Below are positions 27,501 to 36,273 of a DNA stretch of 64,000 bases, one piece after another. The notes beneath the pieces are model-generated. The model saw only the letters and a program-made list of their open reading frames with translations, did not search any database and was not told the DNA's origin. Every line of letters starts with the position of its first letter. Position 1 is the stretch's first letter. A program made the translations under genes and the position numbers. The stretch is from Emydura subglobosa (Eukaryota > Chordata > Testudines > Chelidae): assembly GCA_007922225.1 (NCBI GenBank), contig ML680086.1, positions 6,714,997 to 6,778,996 of the forward strand. Direction: 5' to 3'.

Positions 27501-28749
27501 AGACAACCACTGATGTGCAGGAGATTTGGAGATGTAACAGCAGTCATAAGTGACTTCAGAAAGACTGCTCACACATGTAAAGTTAACCACCTTTACTAAG
27601 GGGTCTAATCCTGGCCCTGGAAGTAAATGGCAAAAATCCCGTTGACTTCAAATGAGGCCAGGATTCCCTAAATCTTTGCAGGAGCGGGGCCCACACAGAG
27701 CCCAGCTCTGCAAGCACTTGCTGCCAGGTGTAGGGTGAGCTTTTACTGGGATCACTCAAAGCACCAAGCAGGATGTCTGAGAGTAAGGCCCAGATCCACA
27801 AAGATATCTGGGCTCCTAACTTCCATTGATTTTGAAGACCGGACTCCTTGTTAGGTCTGGGTCCTGGTAAGCACCTACACGGGTACATAGGTTGGGTGAG
27901 CAGGCAAAGCATTCCCTCTGTCCTCCCGTCAGAACTGCAGTCCCTGCACTCCATGGGGCTCAGGGACTGCTCCTTTCATGCAGCCCCAGGGCTCCCAACC
28001 CCTAAAAGGGTCAGCAAGAGTCAGGACCCTGGCTTCCCACCAGCATGCAGCAGGAGGTGTGCTGTGCCCCACGATTAGGTGAAGCAGCTGGTGTGCTACC
28101 CTGTGCAGTGGGGGATCAGGGTGGGACCAGACCACCAGAGCACTTGCTCATACTCCCTCTCTTTTACGTGCGCACGCGCACACACACTCTCTCTCTCCCT
28201 CTCCCCCCCTCTACAGGCATGTCAATGTCTAATAGGCACAACAGATATTTGTTACAAACTGACTGCCGTAAAGTATTTGGTTGGGGAGAACCTAGTATGG
28301 AAAGTGCAAGGAGAATAAAACCTGACAGAAACACAAGATGGCAAACGTTTGGCGTCCCTGTTAAAAGCAGATGTTAGGGCAGGCCAGGAGCTGGTTTAGT
28401 GCTGGAGGATTATTGGGTTTATTGAAGGTCATTAAGAATTAAAAAGTGCCCAATTTTGTTGCTGTTTTAATTGCCTGTTTGTCACATCAGGCATTGACGT
28501 TGCTGCTCGCACCCCCATGCAGTTACATCTCCTATTAAAATCTGCCTCGTAACACCACAAAAACCATAACCCATCTCAAAAGATGCAGTGACGACTTGTG
28601 GGATGGCTCATTTCTGAGCCCTCCCCTCCAAGGCACCTTTCCTCAGGGTTGTTTGCTTTAGAATTGCTGGGCTGCCTGTCTCACCACCCTCTGTATTTTG
28701 TTCCTGTTACAGCATGCTGCCAAGGGACAAGTCACTCTACCTCACCTAA
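9431..28749 (+). CDS. TOX2: TOX2, HMG-box transcription factor, C-terminal half (four coding exons joined)
   Basis: The exons 9431-9511, 16809-17216, 19736-19866 and 28713-28749 join in frame to 218 residues plus stop. TOX family proteins are nuclear HMG-box DNA-binding factors that modulate transcription. What is seen: the end of the HMG box with the lysine-rich third helix ([19 protein letters not shown]), a long Pro/Ser/Gln-rich segment, an acidic WDNDY stretch, and a C-terminus ending RDKSLYLT. The segment [10 protein letters not shown] and the [10 protein letters not shown] block match TOX2 as I remember it and not TOX, TOX3 or TOX4; TOX3 has a polyglutamine tail instead. The N-terminal part and most of the HMG box lie upstream of base 1. 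All exon junctions are phase 0 except the last, which is phase 2. No frameshift or internal stop is present. Family identity is firm; the last junction is discussed separately. Confidence 0.95.
13500..13513 (+). promoter_or_regulatory. CTCF-like core motif
   Basis: CCTGCAGAGGGCGC fits the CTCF core consensus CCASYAGRGGGCGC with one mismatch at the third base. It lies in a TOX2 intron. Motif orientation is the same as the better match at 43295. Confidence 0.4.
14397..14625 (+). mobile_element. MIR-like tRNA-derived SINE, near full length
   Basis: The head GCCTAGTGGATAGAGC resembles a tRNA A-box region and GGGTTCTAGTCCTAGCTC a B-box. The core follows with CTCAGTTTCTCCATCTGTAA and AATGGGGTTAATAATACTG, the hallmark of the MIR/CORE-SINE body. 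It ends in an AT-rich stretch. MIR-type elements are transcribed by RNA polymerase III when active; this copy is old. No clean target duplication was found. Confidence 0.7.
16575..16705 (-). repeat. SINE tail fragment, minus orientation
   Basis: TTATTTGTATTACTATGGCACCTAGG-like start and GCCAGACGCTGTACAAATAC match the complement of the SINE tail seen at 61465-61560. It ends about 100 bases before the TOX2 exon at 16809. Confidence 0.5.
16809..17216 (+). CDS. TOX2: TOX2 exon: Pro/Ser/Gln-rich region (136 codons)
   Basis: Acceptor TCTTGCAG before 16809 and donor GTGAGT after 17216; both ends phase 0. The exon starts [20 protein letters not shown] and carries the [10 protein letters not shown] block, a [12 protein letters not shown] segment, [20 protein letters not shown] and a Gln/Met/Pro-rich end finishing PPGQQ. 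These blocks and their order match the TOX2 region after the HMG box as I know it from mammals, with several substitutions and small indels. Such low-complexity Pro/Gln regions in TOX proteins are thought to serve transcriptional activation; no folded domain is visible. The frame stays open 66 bases past the donor before a stop, so intron retention would add a short unrelated tail. Confidence 0.96.
18426..18622. mobile_element. Non-autonomous hAT-type element
   Basis: The left end CAGTGATTTTTGACC and the right end GGCTGAAAACCACTG are inverted copies with a few mismatches and begin with CAGTG/CACTG, the classic hAT terminus. Inside are two diverged copies of a GTCCACGGACCACAGG-like unit. Flanks are AT-rich (TTTATTTA and ATTTATTA), compatible with a decayed 8-bp duplication. 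No transposase is encoded. Confidence 0.6.
19508..19625. mobile_element. Decayed palindromic MITE
   Basis: CAGTTCTTAAATACATGCTC, TTTGATTTCAGTGAG and ACGCACATGCTTAAATTCTT form imperfect inverted arms around a TTGATTTCAGTG centre, like the family member at 29895-30003. It ends about 110 bases before the TOX2 exon at 19736. Confidence 0.4.
19736..19866 (+). CDS. TOX2: TOX2 exon: acidic segment with WDNDY motif (43 codons plus 2 bases)
   Basis: Acceptor CCCTTCACAG ends at 19735 and the exon starts [12 protein letters not shown] in phase 0. It runs through [22 protein letters not shown] and TOX2 share a W(D/N)NDY-type stretch shortly before their C-terminus. The donor is assigned at 19866/19867 because joining to 28713 gives [13 protein letters not shown], which matches the known mammalian TOX2 end [13 protein letters not shown]. 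That donor reads CAG then GCCAGT, a GC donor. A GT donor in the same phase exists at 19846 but would delete ECGINHC. If no splicing occurs the frame continues to a TAA at 19892-19894. Confidence 0.93.
19867..19894 (+). CDS. TOX2: Possible alternative TOX2 C-terminus by read-through of the last donor
   Basis: Reading on past 19866 replaces the split serine codon with arginine and adds nine residues, RPVDNTVYY, before TAA at 19892-19894. This would yield a TOX2 form lacking the conserved RDKSLYLT end. It needs a polyadenylation site in the following intron; I did not identify a convincing AATAAA within the first few hundred bases. Treated as a possibility only. Confidence 0.3.
20849..20872 (+). 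repeat. G-rich run, potential G-quadruplex
   Basis: Runs of eight and seven G separated by single A residues, with flanking GG pairs. Such runs can fold into quadruplexes and are length-unstable. Confidence 0.6.
21830..22440. repeat. Decayed interspersed repeat of the 'GATTTTCAGAGGTGCTGAGCACC' type with SINE fragment
   Basis: The phrase TTTCAGAGGTGCTGAGCACC at about 21884-21903 recurs as TTTCCAGAGGCGCTGAGCACC near 22278. Phrases like GTGCCTAAATAAGA and CCCAAATTTTCAAAGG are typical of abundant turtle palindromic elements. Between the two halves, 22140-22265 is a minus-strand SINE fragment, so the repeat may be split by it. Ends are not resolved. Confidence 0.45.
22140..22265 (-). repeat. SINE fragment, minus orientation
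   Basis: TTTATCTGTATTTCAGAGCA at the left, CCATTGTGCAATACAGGCAC and AAGCTTACAGCCTAAAAA match the complement of the SINE tail half. Confidence 0.45.
24190..25270 (-). mobile_element. Decayed CR1-like LINE, 3' part with RT remnant
   Basis: On the minus strand 24961-24779 reads [20 protein letters not shown] and continues to a [10 protein letters not shown] block; this matches the CR1 reverse transcriptase around its FADD catalytic motif and the MKFNKGKCQ segment. Further 3' (towards 24200) come pieces like QFWA, KLAVIG and NNL in several frames, as expected for the CR1 ORF end. Upstream (24980-25270) is more degenerate. Many stops and frameshifts make it inactive. It is clearly older than the copy at 30165. 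Confidence 0.7.
27062..27417. mobile_element. MITE with 27-bp inverted ends (GGGTGTGTCTACA type)
   Basis: The left end GGGTGTGTCTACATTGCACA and the right end, complemented, GGCTATGTCTACACTGCACA agree at most positions over 27 bases. The 356-base body has no transposase. The GTCTACACTGCA end is shared with the short element at 41982-42066. No exact target duplication is visible. Confidence 0.6.
27607..27665. mobile_element. Short palindromic MITE
   Basis: Perfect 10-bp ends AATCCTGGCC and GGCCAGGATT bound 59 bases with a GTTGACTTCA centre, the central word common to many sauropsid palindromic elements. Confidence 0.5.
28170..28215 (+). repeat. CA/CT microsatellite
   Basis: Alternating GCGCACACACAC passing into CTCTCTCTC and a C-rich run. 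Confidence 0.75.
28713..28749 (+). CDS. TOX2: TOX2 terminal coding exon: RDKSLYLT C-terminus
   Basis: Acceptor CTGTTACAG ends at 28712. One base completes a serine codon begun at 19865, then [11 protein letters not shown] and the stop TAA at 28747-28749. The RDK(S/A)LYLT end is shared by vertebrate TOX and TOX2, which makes this small exon recognisable despite coding only 11 full residues. The function of this conserved tail is not known to me. The exon is too short to be found as an open frame and was located by looking for the family C-terminus after an acceptor of the right phase. Confidence 0.92.
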
Positions 28750-28971
28750 ACCCAACATCTCTTTCCAATAAGGCTCAAAGGAAGGACACTTGAGAGGGTC
28801 TGTAATACAGACCACCCAGAGGGGCATCACGCAAGTCATACGGAGGAGAGAACTGAGCTAACCTGTCTCGTTGCTGGCTTCATTTCCAGGCTCTAAGAGC
28901 AGTTTTCTTTTATTATTTTGAACTCTAAAGTCTACTTTTCGTGGAAGCCCAAACCTCATAAATCATGAAGA

Positions 28972-29016
28972 ACAAAAAAAAACAAACAAAAAACAAACAA
29001 AAAACAAAAAAAAAAT
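28972..29016 (+). repeat. A-rich low-complexity tract in 3'UTR
   Basis: Runs of A interrupted by single C residues (AAACAAACAAAAAAC pattern). Confidence 0.7.
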
Positions 29017-29787
29017 AAGAACACGGTTTATCTGCTTGCCATCAGCTTAGCTATGGACTGTTTTCCTAGTGAACTGCTTTTAGACGCAGCATAGGCCCAG
29101 GTCTGGTGTGCTACCGCATTAGGCCGGCTCAGTAGGAGGACGCACTCTTTTGACTTGCTAACAGCACTAAACTTTGTGCGGGAAAATGTGAAGTTTGTGT
29201 GAATATTGTACATGCAAAGGCCTTGGATGTCTGGCAAGGGAAAAAAAAGGAAAAACTATTCCTAGATGGGTGGGTGGAGAGAGCAGCTGGCAAAATATGA
29301 AAGGAAAAAATGTGAAAAAGAACATGAAAAATATAATTTGTTGGATAGTTGTAAGTAGTTTACTAAGTGTTTTAGAACTGTGCTAACGACATCTTTAAGA
29401 TTCTTTTGTGGAAAAAAATTAGTAGTTTACTTTATAGTAAAAGCATTTTATATTAATTGTAGCACATTTTTTAGTTATACATAGAAGGGAGATGTGTATA
29501 AAAACAAAAAGAAAAAAAAGCCTGCCAAACTTGTTTCTATTATTTGTACAGCAAGAAATGGACAATTTATATCCATGTTGTATGGCATTATTATATTTTT
29601 TTCAGCCATATGTCCATCTATTTAAAATTGCTGACAATGATTTTTGTCTATTTATGAAGAATTAGAAAGCAGAATTACAATTTATCATAAGGTGCGTTTT
29701 TTGGGGATTTTTTAATTTTTTTTGACGGTGCTGTTTTCTCAGCACCCAGCACATTCAGTTCACAACGCTTATCTTACCTTTCTTTAT

Positions 29788-29793
29788 AATAAA
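29788..29793 (+). terminator. TOX2: Polyadenylation signal AATAAA for TOX2
   Basis: A canonical AATAAA about 1040 bases after the stop codon, at the end of the AT-rich, repeat-free 3'UTR. A TTTCATTATTTTGTGGG stretch follows at 29824-29840, in the position of a downstream element. Repeats resume soon after (29895). Confidence 0.7.
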
Positions 29794-29894
29794 ACATATG
29801 AAAAGTAGAAATGAACTGGACTCTTTCATTATTTTGTGGGCAGTACCCATATGTAACACATACAACCAGCTACATCTGTTTGACTGTGACTCCA

Positions 29895-30003
29895 ATCCTG
29901 CAAAGATTTATGCACATGCTTAATTTTACACACAGCCTCATTGCCTTCAATGGGCTTACTCGCACTGTGTAAAGAGAAGTACATGTGTATGTTTTCACAG
30001 GAT
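29895..30003. mobile_element. Palindromic MITE
   Basis: The left arm ATCCTGCAAAGATTTATGCA and the complement of the right arm ATCCTGTGAAAACATACACA form an imperfect hairpin with centre TTGCCTTCAATGGGC. Length 109. It sits just past the TOX2 polyadenylation signal. Confidence 0.6.
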
Positions 30004-30164
30004 CTAGGCCTATATATGCAATGGTTTTTTACCCTTAAATTACTGAGATCTACTCTCAATCTTATTGGAACTTCTTGTAGTTTATTGTCTGGGAATTTCT
30101 TTGGCTTTTTTAATTATTAAAAAGGTCATATATGAACATTAAACAAAGAAATCCAAGAATGAAT

Positions 30165-30940
30165 GCTATATATAACCAACTGCAGAGTCCTACACTTAGA
30201 ACAGAAGAATCCCATGCACTGCTACAGACTGGGGACCAACTGGCTAAGCAGCAGCTCTGCAGAAAAGGACCTGGGGGTTACAGTGGACAAGAAGCTGGGT
30301 ATGAGTCAACAGTGTTCCTTTGTTGCTAAGAAGGCTAATGGCATATTGGGCTGCATTAGTAGGAGCATTGCCAGCAGATCGAGGGAAGTGATTATTCCCC
30401 TCTATTCACCACTAGTGAGGCCATATTTGCAATATTGTGTCGTTTTGGGACCCCCGCTACAGGAAGGATGTAGATAAACTGGAGACAATCCAGTGGAGGG
30501 CAACAAAAATTATTGGGGGCTGGAGAACATGACTTATGAGGAGAGTCTGAGGGAACTAGGCTTTTTTAGTTGGCAGAAGAGAAGAGTGAGGGGAGATTTG
30601 ATAGCAGCCTTCAACTACCTGAAGGGGGATTCCAGAGAGGATAGAGCTAGGCTCTTCTCAGTGGTGGCAAATGACAGAATAAGGAGCAATGGTCTCAAGT
30701 TGCAGTGGGGGAGGTCTAGGTTGGATATTAGGAAAAATTATTTCACTAGGAGGGTGGTGAAGCACTGGAATGGGTTACCTAGCGAGGTGGTGGAATCTCC
30801 ATCCTTAGAGGTTTGTAAGGCCCGGCTTGACAAAGCCCTGCCTCGGACGATTTAGCCAGGGTTGGTCCTGCTTTGAGCAGGGGTTGGACTAGAAGACCTG
30901 AGGCCCCTTCCAGCCCTAATCTTCTATGATTCTATGAACT
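30165..30940 (+). mobile_element. CR1 LINE, 3' fragment with end of RT ORF
   Basis: The frame from 30163 reads CRVLHLEQKNPMHCYRLGTN, then EKDLGV, SQQCSFVAKKANGILGCI and REVIIPLYSPLVRPYLQYC. After a frameshift near 30475 it continues from 30493 with [30 protein letters not shown] and [20 protein letters not shown], ending at a TAG at 30853. These are the thumb and C-terminal parts of the CR1 reverse transcriptase. The element ends with GATTCTATGA, the CR1 tail motif. It is 5'-truncated, as most CR1 copies are, and has a single obvious frame break, so it is one of the younger copies here. Confidence 0.9.
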
Positions 30941-30949
30941 GTTAATAAC

Positions 30950-32200
30950 TGTTTTATTATTACCTAAATTTTTAATATGGAACCTGGGGACAAGATTTCA
31001 GTGAGTTTTAATTCTGTGGGAAGATTTTGAAGAGTCTATATTATTCCATGAAGATCATTCAAACAAAAAAAGTATGATACGAGGTGCTAAATAGCTTAGA
31101 GAACCAATTTTTAATTAATTTTTTCATACAATCTAACAGATTTACCTTTACATTTTCAGAAGGTCCATTCTGTGCTCACAAAGCAAGTGCTGCAAATTTA
31201 AGGAGGCTACACTGAATTCTTCATTCCGTAACAAAAGTTGAGTCCCTACTTAAGTGCAAAGAATATTCTTCTTTTTAAAAACTTTTTAGCCCCAGACTAG
31301 CCAGCAAACTCTGGGGCTTTGTGGAGCTCTGGAGTGGGAAGCCCAGGCCTTGTGTAGTGAGTAATTAGTGCGTGAGAGAGGCTCCCATAGCACTGCGGCC
31401 TCAAGCTTCGCTGTTCACCAAAGCAACACTGCCAGGGGAGCTGAGAGAGGAGCTACGGGGCAGCCCTTAAAGCACAGAGACATTGGTGCTCAGGGACTAC
31501 GCTTTTCCCCACCCTAGGCTCCTTTGCATATTGCCATTCTCTAACACAGCCCCTTTCCTGTACACAGCCTTCCTTCCCCTAGGCCCATCCATCTCTTTCT
31601 CCCGGCCCTTTCAGATACCTGTCTCTCCCTGATTCCCTCACATCCTTATACTGGCCCTGGATCCCCCATCCACCCTGAGACCAGAAAGTAGCACTGGGAC
31701 GAGTAAAGAGAGAGGGAAAGTGGCTGCATGTGGTGATGGTTAACCATGGATGTGGGTAAGGCATTGATGAAAAATGGGGGATGCGTAGGTCAAAGGAGGC
31801 CGTCCATTGCCTCCATGCTCCAGGAGTGGCGTTCACCTTGCTCAGCCGGAATCCTGTTCCATTACAAAAGATTTGGCCAAGACACGAGCCAACATATGCC
31901 CATGGACCTTTAAAAAGCAGCAACAGTTGGGACCAAGTAATCAACCAGTGAGAACTCGACACACAGGTACAGTCCCCACCACACGCCACCGACTCAGCAT
32001 AGCCAATAGAACTGCAGCATGCAAATTAACTAGGAAGGAAACATTTTGATTGGCTGACTTACGTGTGAAGTCACAAGAGCACTCACTTGAGAGCGAGCTG
32101 AGCTATTGACCTGGCCTTCTCCATAGTCTATTCCCAGAAAAACAAGCTAAGTGAAAATGGAGTCATGGCTGAGAGGACAGAGCATTATTACGGCTATTTG
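30950..32200. other. Intergenic stretch without recognised feature
   Basis: AT-rich start, then mixed sequence. No exon, repeat boundary or RNA gene is evident. Frames up to 136 codons (31579-31989, minus) lack any family resemblance. Confidence 0.5.
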
Positions 32201-32290
32201 TGTTAGAGTAATGCCTAGAGACTCCAGATGAAATCAGGGCCCCCTCTGCCAGGTGCTGCATGGACACATAGGAAGAGACAGTAATTAATG
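32200..32290 (-). repeat. SINE fragment, minus orientation
   Basis: ATGCCTAGAGACTCCAGATG, GGCCCCCTCTGCCAGGTGCT and GGAAGAGACAGT follow the complement of the SINE tail (compare 40370-40430). Confidence 0.45.
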
Positions 32291-32806
32291 GGGGGAAGGG
32301 TATCCCTACAAGCGGTGGGATGGTTGGCTAATGCCAGGCTGATTCCCTGACTGTGGTGGGGTTGTTCGCTTCTGGGTTGGTTTTGTGATTTTTTCGGGCT
32401 GGGTTTTGTTTATGTCACAATTTATTTGTTCCTATCTATTCTGTACATTGTAGAGCCGCGTGTGAGGAGGGAGGACAAGGAGCGAGAAACTAACATGGAA
32501 GGCGAAGGGAGAGGGGAGGAGAGGATGGAGTGGGAAGGGGCTGGAGCCAAGGGGGGAGAACATTCAGAGTAAAGACAAGAAAGCAGGGTCTGATGACATA
32601 GTCTGCAGCTGCCATCTACCAGAACATACTGTAACACTTGCTTATGGAAATCAAAGGATTTTGGGGACATTGCAAATAACTCCAACACACACAGGCATGA
32701 CTCAGAATTGCCTCAGCCATCTCCTCCCAAACCCTCATCAAAACCAGACCACTTTGTGCTGAGGTAAAGATACAACCCTACCTGTTGGTGGAGGTATCGT
32801 CTACAC

Positions 32807-33120
32807 CAGTGTTTCTCAATTAAATTTGGCCACGGAAACCTTTTGAACTCGATAAATAATTGCGGAACCCCCCAAACTCTTAACAGTATTTTTACATATG
32901 GAGCCATAAGCAAATTATATACAAACAACTAGGTCAGCGTTTCTCAATTAAATTACACTTACACTCGATACCCTCTGCCGAAAAATCCGGGACATCTTCC
33001 CTTTTTCGGCGGTGCAGAGAACAGCTGCGCTCGGCAGCGCGGAGAACAGCTGCTCACAGAACCCTAACAGTGTTCCCACGGAACCCCAGGGTTCCACGGA
33101 ACACCAATTGAGAAACACTG
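32807..33120. mobile_element. Non-autonomous hAT element with exact 8-bp target duplication
   Basis: Ends CAGTGTTTCTCAATT and AATTGAGAAACACTG are perfect 15-bp inverted repeats. GTCTACAC occurs directly on both sides (32799-32806 and 33121-33128), an exact 8-bp target duplication as hAT transposases make. The 314-base body codes for nothing. A second copy of the left end, CAGCGTTTCTCAATTAAATT, lies inside at 32936, so the element contains its own duplicated terminus. It sits next to the 3' LTR region of the Gypsy element and so may have inserted into it. Confidence 0.85.
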
Positions 33121-33139
33121 GTCTACACACAACTTTCCC

Positions 33140-33917
33140 CCATGAAGAGGTCCACTCCCTGCAAGTGCACCTCCTTGTGGCTGGGTCTGGGAATTAGCTC
33201 TCACCCCACCTAGCGACCTCTTCCATCGGTCACTTATGCCGTGGTCCCTCTTTCTCCATGACTCAGGGTACTCCATCTTCATGACGAGGCCCTCAGATCA
33301 GGTCATTAGGTAGCCCCCCCTTTCCAGGGTAACAGAGTCCCACTGGACCAGCTATCTGGATGCTGCTTCAGACAATCTTCCATTTCAAGTCTCCAGGTCT
33401 TGTGCCACTGTCCCAATGGATGGGCAGAGAACCCAGGCCCTGCCGCTACTCCAGGTTCCAGCCCAGGGACCAGACCCTCTGACTAGCAATCCAAGTCTGT
33501 TCCATCTCAGACTTTGTTGCTGTTTCCCTGGGCTTTTTTCTACCCACCTCTCTAGCTTCTTGCCTACCTCTGGGTTTACCCCAGAACTTCCTCTGCTTCC
33601 TGTGGCTACATCACCTCTTTAGGTCTCTTGCTGTACTCCCTAATCTAGGGAGCAGGACCCCAGGACTTCCTATGTCTTTGGATCTGCTCCCTTTCCCTCA
33701 AGGAAGTGACTGAAGACCTCCTCCCTGCAGTCCCTTTATGCCCTCGTGTCCTGGTTTATAATCCTATCCCAGCTCTTCCTCTAGATGGATTTCACCTGTC
33801 ATTTGGCCCTGTAAAGCCCTTGCTTCCCTCCAGGTGCAGCATCTAGAGTTAATTGGCCCCTCCTGCCCCACATGAACCTGCTCAGGGCTTGTGTGGGGTG
33901 GATGCCCCATCACCACA
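33140..33917 (-). mobile_element. Probable 3' LTR of the minus-strand Gypsy element
   Basis: Read on the minus strand, CAAAGGGG (a short polypurine tract) is followed at 33917 by TGTGGTGA, the TG-start expected of an LTR. Downstream (towards lower coordinates) the sequence is C/T-rich on the + strand, with a weak TATA-like GATTATAAAC. The distal end and the matching 5' LTR were not found, so the limits are inference. Confidence 0.4.
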
Positions 33918-34249
33918 CCCCTTTGAGTTTGAAAACAGTAACAAAAGTTTTATCATCGAAATTCCTAGGAATCCAGGCAATCTGCCATCCCTGCCAGGTT
34001 CCATCTTGGTTGCCCACTCCAGGCCTGTGTGCACTCATGGACTCATCACTTGTAGCTGATCTAGATTATCACTGGCTGCAGGGTTCATGTCCTCCAGATT
34101 GGGCCTATCTGTTGTGGACACTGTTGACAATCGCAGCATGATAAGGCCCTGAGGACACACCAGCAATTCCTCCTCCACACCTGGGCTCCCATTATGAGCT
34201 ATAGCAACCTGCTGGGATGCCTCCAATTCCCCTCTTCAACCTTTGGGTG

Positions 34250-34731
34250 GGGGTGGTGGCTGAGTATCCTCAGTTTTTGCCCACCCTTTTCGGCCAATGA
34301 ATCTGTACACCAGTTCTCCATGCACTGCCAAGGGGTGAGCTCTAGTTTTGTGTCTCAGTACGGATAAGCTGCTTATTTTCTTAATTACTGGGTAAGGTCC
34401 TCTGCAAAAAGGAAACCGTTAGGGATTTGTTCCAGGCTGCTCTTTCCAATGGCGTAGCCACATCTTCTCTCCTTCCTGGATTGACACTTCATTCTCTTTT
34501 CTTGACATCTTGTGCCTGGCAGGCTCACTTCTGGCTCATCTGCTCCTCCATCTTCTGGATTGCTGTCCTCAGGTCTCTGATGTAAGATTCCGCCATGTCA
34601 CCCACCTGGATAGATGCAGGGGGACTAGCCAGTTCTTGCTGCCTGAACATCAAGTTATAGGGAAGTCTGGGGTAACGGAGTCCAGAAATAATCTCAGAGA
34701 AGGATAGTGGTGTTATACACAAAGACAACAA
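34250..34731 (-). pseudogene. Gypsy integrase C-terminal remnant
   Basis: Minus-strand frames read RYPRLPYNLMFRQQEL, the conserved block after the integrase core, then KMWLRHWKE and GPYPVIKKIS, typical of the chromodomain-proximal C-terminal part. At least one stop (near 34430) interrupts it. Confidence 0.7.
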
Positions 34732-34856
34732 AATGTGTCTTTATAGTCCAGTCTTGTTGGTCTTCACTAAGATGCTAAGCATAGAGCCAATGGTGTGGTT
34801 TACTGTCTCCACTCCCCCATTGCTCACAGGGTGGGCAACACCAGTCTTCACCTTGG

Positions 34857-35560
34857 TTATCTGGAGTTGTTAGCAAACCTCATGTAATAACTGAGATTCA
34901 GATTTCTTCCCTGATTACTGCAGATGCACCTGGGTTGTCTGAATTCCAACACTACATGGTTCATCAGTGTGATTGTAACTGTCTTAGTCCCTTTATCCTT
35001 CAGTGACTGCATCACCACATACGTTGAGGAGATATACACAACCAGCACGTACCGATTCCCAGCTGGTGTTTCTGGGTCTTTCAAATCAGCCTGTATAAAC
35101 TCACAGGGTTTACTAGATTGGGGCATTTCCCCTGAAGGAATGCTGCCTCTGTTTGCTGGCACTTTCCTTTCTTGGCAGGTAAGACAGGAAAGTTCCCAGT
35201 CAAGGGAGGATGGGGCTAGGCTGTTCTCGGTGGTGGCAGATGACAGAACAAGGAGCAACAATTTCAAGTTACAGGGGGGGAGGTCTAGGTTGGACATTAG
35301 GAAAAAGTTTTTCACTAGGAGGGTGGTGAAGCACTGGAATGGGTTACCTAGCGAGGTGGTGGAATCTCCATCCTTAGAGGTTTTTAAGCTGAGGCTTGAC
35401 AAAGCCCTGGCTGGGATGATATAGCTGAGGTTAGTCCTGCTTTGAGCAGGGGGTTGGACTAGATGACCTCCTGAGGTCCCTTCCAACTCTAATATTCTAT
35501 GATTCAATGTCTGCAGCCATGCCCAGCCAAACAAATCGGTCAGTTACGCAACTTCAGTGT
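34857..35560 (-). pseudogene. Gypsy integrase core remnant, interrupted by CR1
   Basis: Minus-strand residues RFVWLGMAA (35548-35515) lead into the CR1 insert. After it come CLTCQERK, the CC half of the HHCC zinc-binding domain, and [20 protein letters not shown] with CSNQGRN, the integrase core; the catalytic aspartate of the usual DQG site is changed to N. The 225-codon open frame across this region is a chance fusion of integrase and antisense CR1. Confidence 0.75.
35200..35512 (+). mobile_element. CR1 3' fragment inserted in the Gypsy integrase
   Basis: The + strand reads [18 protein letters not shown], then [20 protein letters not shown] and LDKALAGMI, the CR1 RT end, and finishes with ATTCTATGATTCAATG. 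It is close to the copy at 30620-30940. Because it splits the Gypsy integrase on the other strand, it arrived after the Gypsy insertion. Confidence 0.88.
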
Positions 35561-36078
35561 CTTTTCATGCCCACAGTGACTGCTGCTTCATTATCGTGAA
35601 GACATTGCAGTATTGTTTTCTGTGAGCTTCCTGGCACAACAGTCCTGTTACCTTCATAAACCAGCATATTGGTACCTGGATCAATGGATAATAGTTCCTG
35701 AATTGCATTGAACTTTCCCAGTCTGGGTGTCCTTTGGGAGATCTGGTGGCGACTGATAGTAACTCAGGGTCCTTAGACTGTTCTTGCTAGATGTTATCAC
35801 AAGACCAGTTTGAGTTTTAGGGCTGACATCATACAGGAGGGAGGTCATGCTAGACCAGGGATGGCCAAACTTACTGACCCCTGAGACCCTCTTACCCGCT
35901 GGGCAGAATCCTCTAGCCCCACCACCCTGCCGCATGGCAAAAGCTCCAAGCTTCGCACCTCAGTCTGGTAAGCAGAGAATGGGGGGCACATTTTTTCTCA
36001 CTGTCCTCACTTGGCTGAGATCATCTGCAGCCACATCTTGCTTTCCAGGCATACAGTGAACTGTGAATGCCTATTCAG

Positions 36079-36273
36079 TTAGTTTGTGAATCCATCTCCA
36101 CAGGCATCTTTCTCAGTTGTATTTTGTAAGGAGTCATTGCAGGACACTATGAATTCTATACCTAGTGAATATGGACAATAGACCTTGAGGACCTCCACAA
36201 TAGCCAGTTGCTCCAGTTCTGTAGTTGAATACTTGGTTTCCCTCTGATTTAACCTATAACCTCCAAAAGCCAC
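36079..36273 (-). pseudogene. Gypsy RNase H remnant
   Basis: The minus frame reads GGYRLNQRETKYSTTELEQL then AIVEVLKVY, matching the RNase H block with the E of TELE. The later D of the usual TDH is replaced (SCND). Confidence 0.75.

Larger units (their letters stand above)
19867..28712 (+). other. TOX2: Last TOX2 intron, apparently GC-AG type
   Basis: The donor dinucleotide is GC (CAG|GCCAGT) and the acceptor is CTGTTACAG ending at 28712. The intron is 8846 bases. It holds a G-rich run (20849-20872), repeats of the 'GGTGCTGAGCACC' type at 21830-22440 with a SINE fragment inside, a decayed CR1 copy on the minus strand (24190-25270), two short MITEs (27062-27417 and 27607-27665) and a CA/CT microsatellite at 28170-28215. 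Stretches 22450-24190 and 25280-27060 show nothing I can name. Confidence 0.8.
28750..29815 (+). other. TOX2: TOX2 3' untranslated region
   Basis: From the TAA at 28747-28749 to just past the AATAAA at 29788. The first part is mixed; 28972-29016 is an A-rich low-complexity run broken by single C; the distal half (29290-29790) is strongly AT-rich with TATTTAT-type words that can act in mRNA stability. It is free of CR1 and SINE sequence, in contrast to everything downstream, which fits a retained transcript end. The exact cleavage site is inferred. Confidence 0.75.

Noticed and set aside
34924..35424. 166-codon open frame on the plus strand
   Set aside because: First half is antisense to Gypsy integrase, second half is the CR1 RT end; a chance junction frame.
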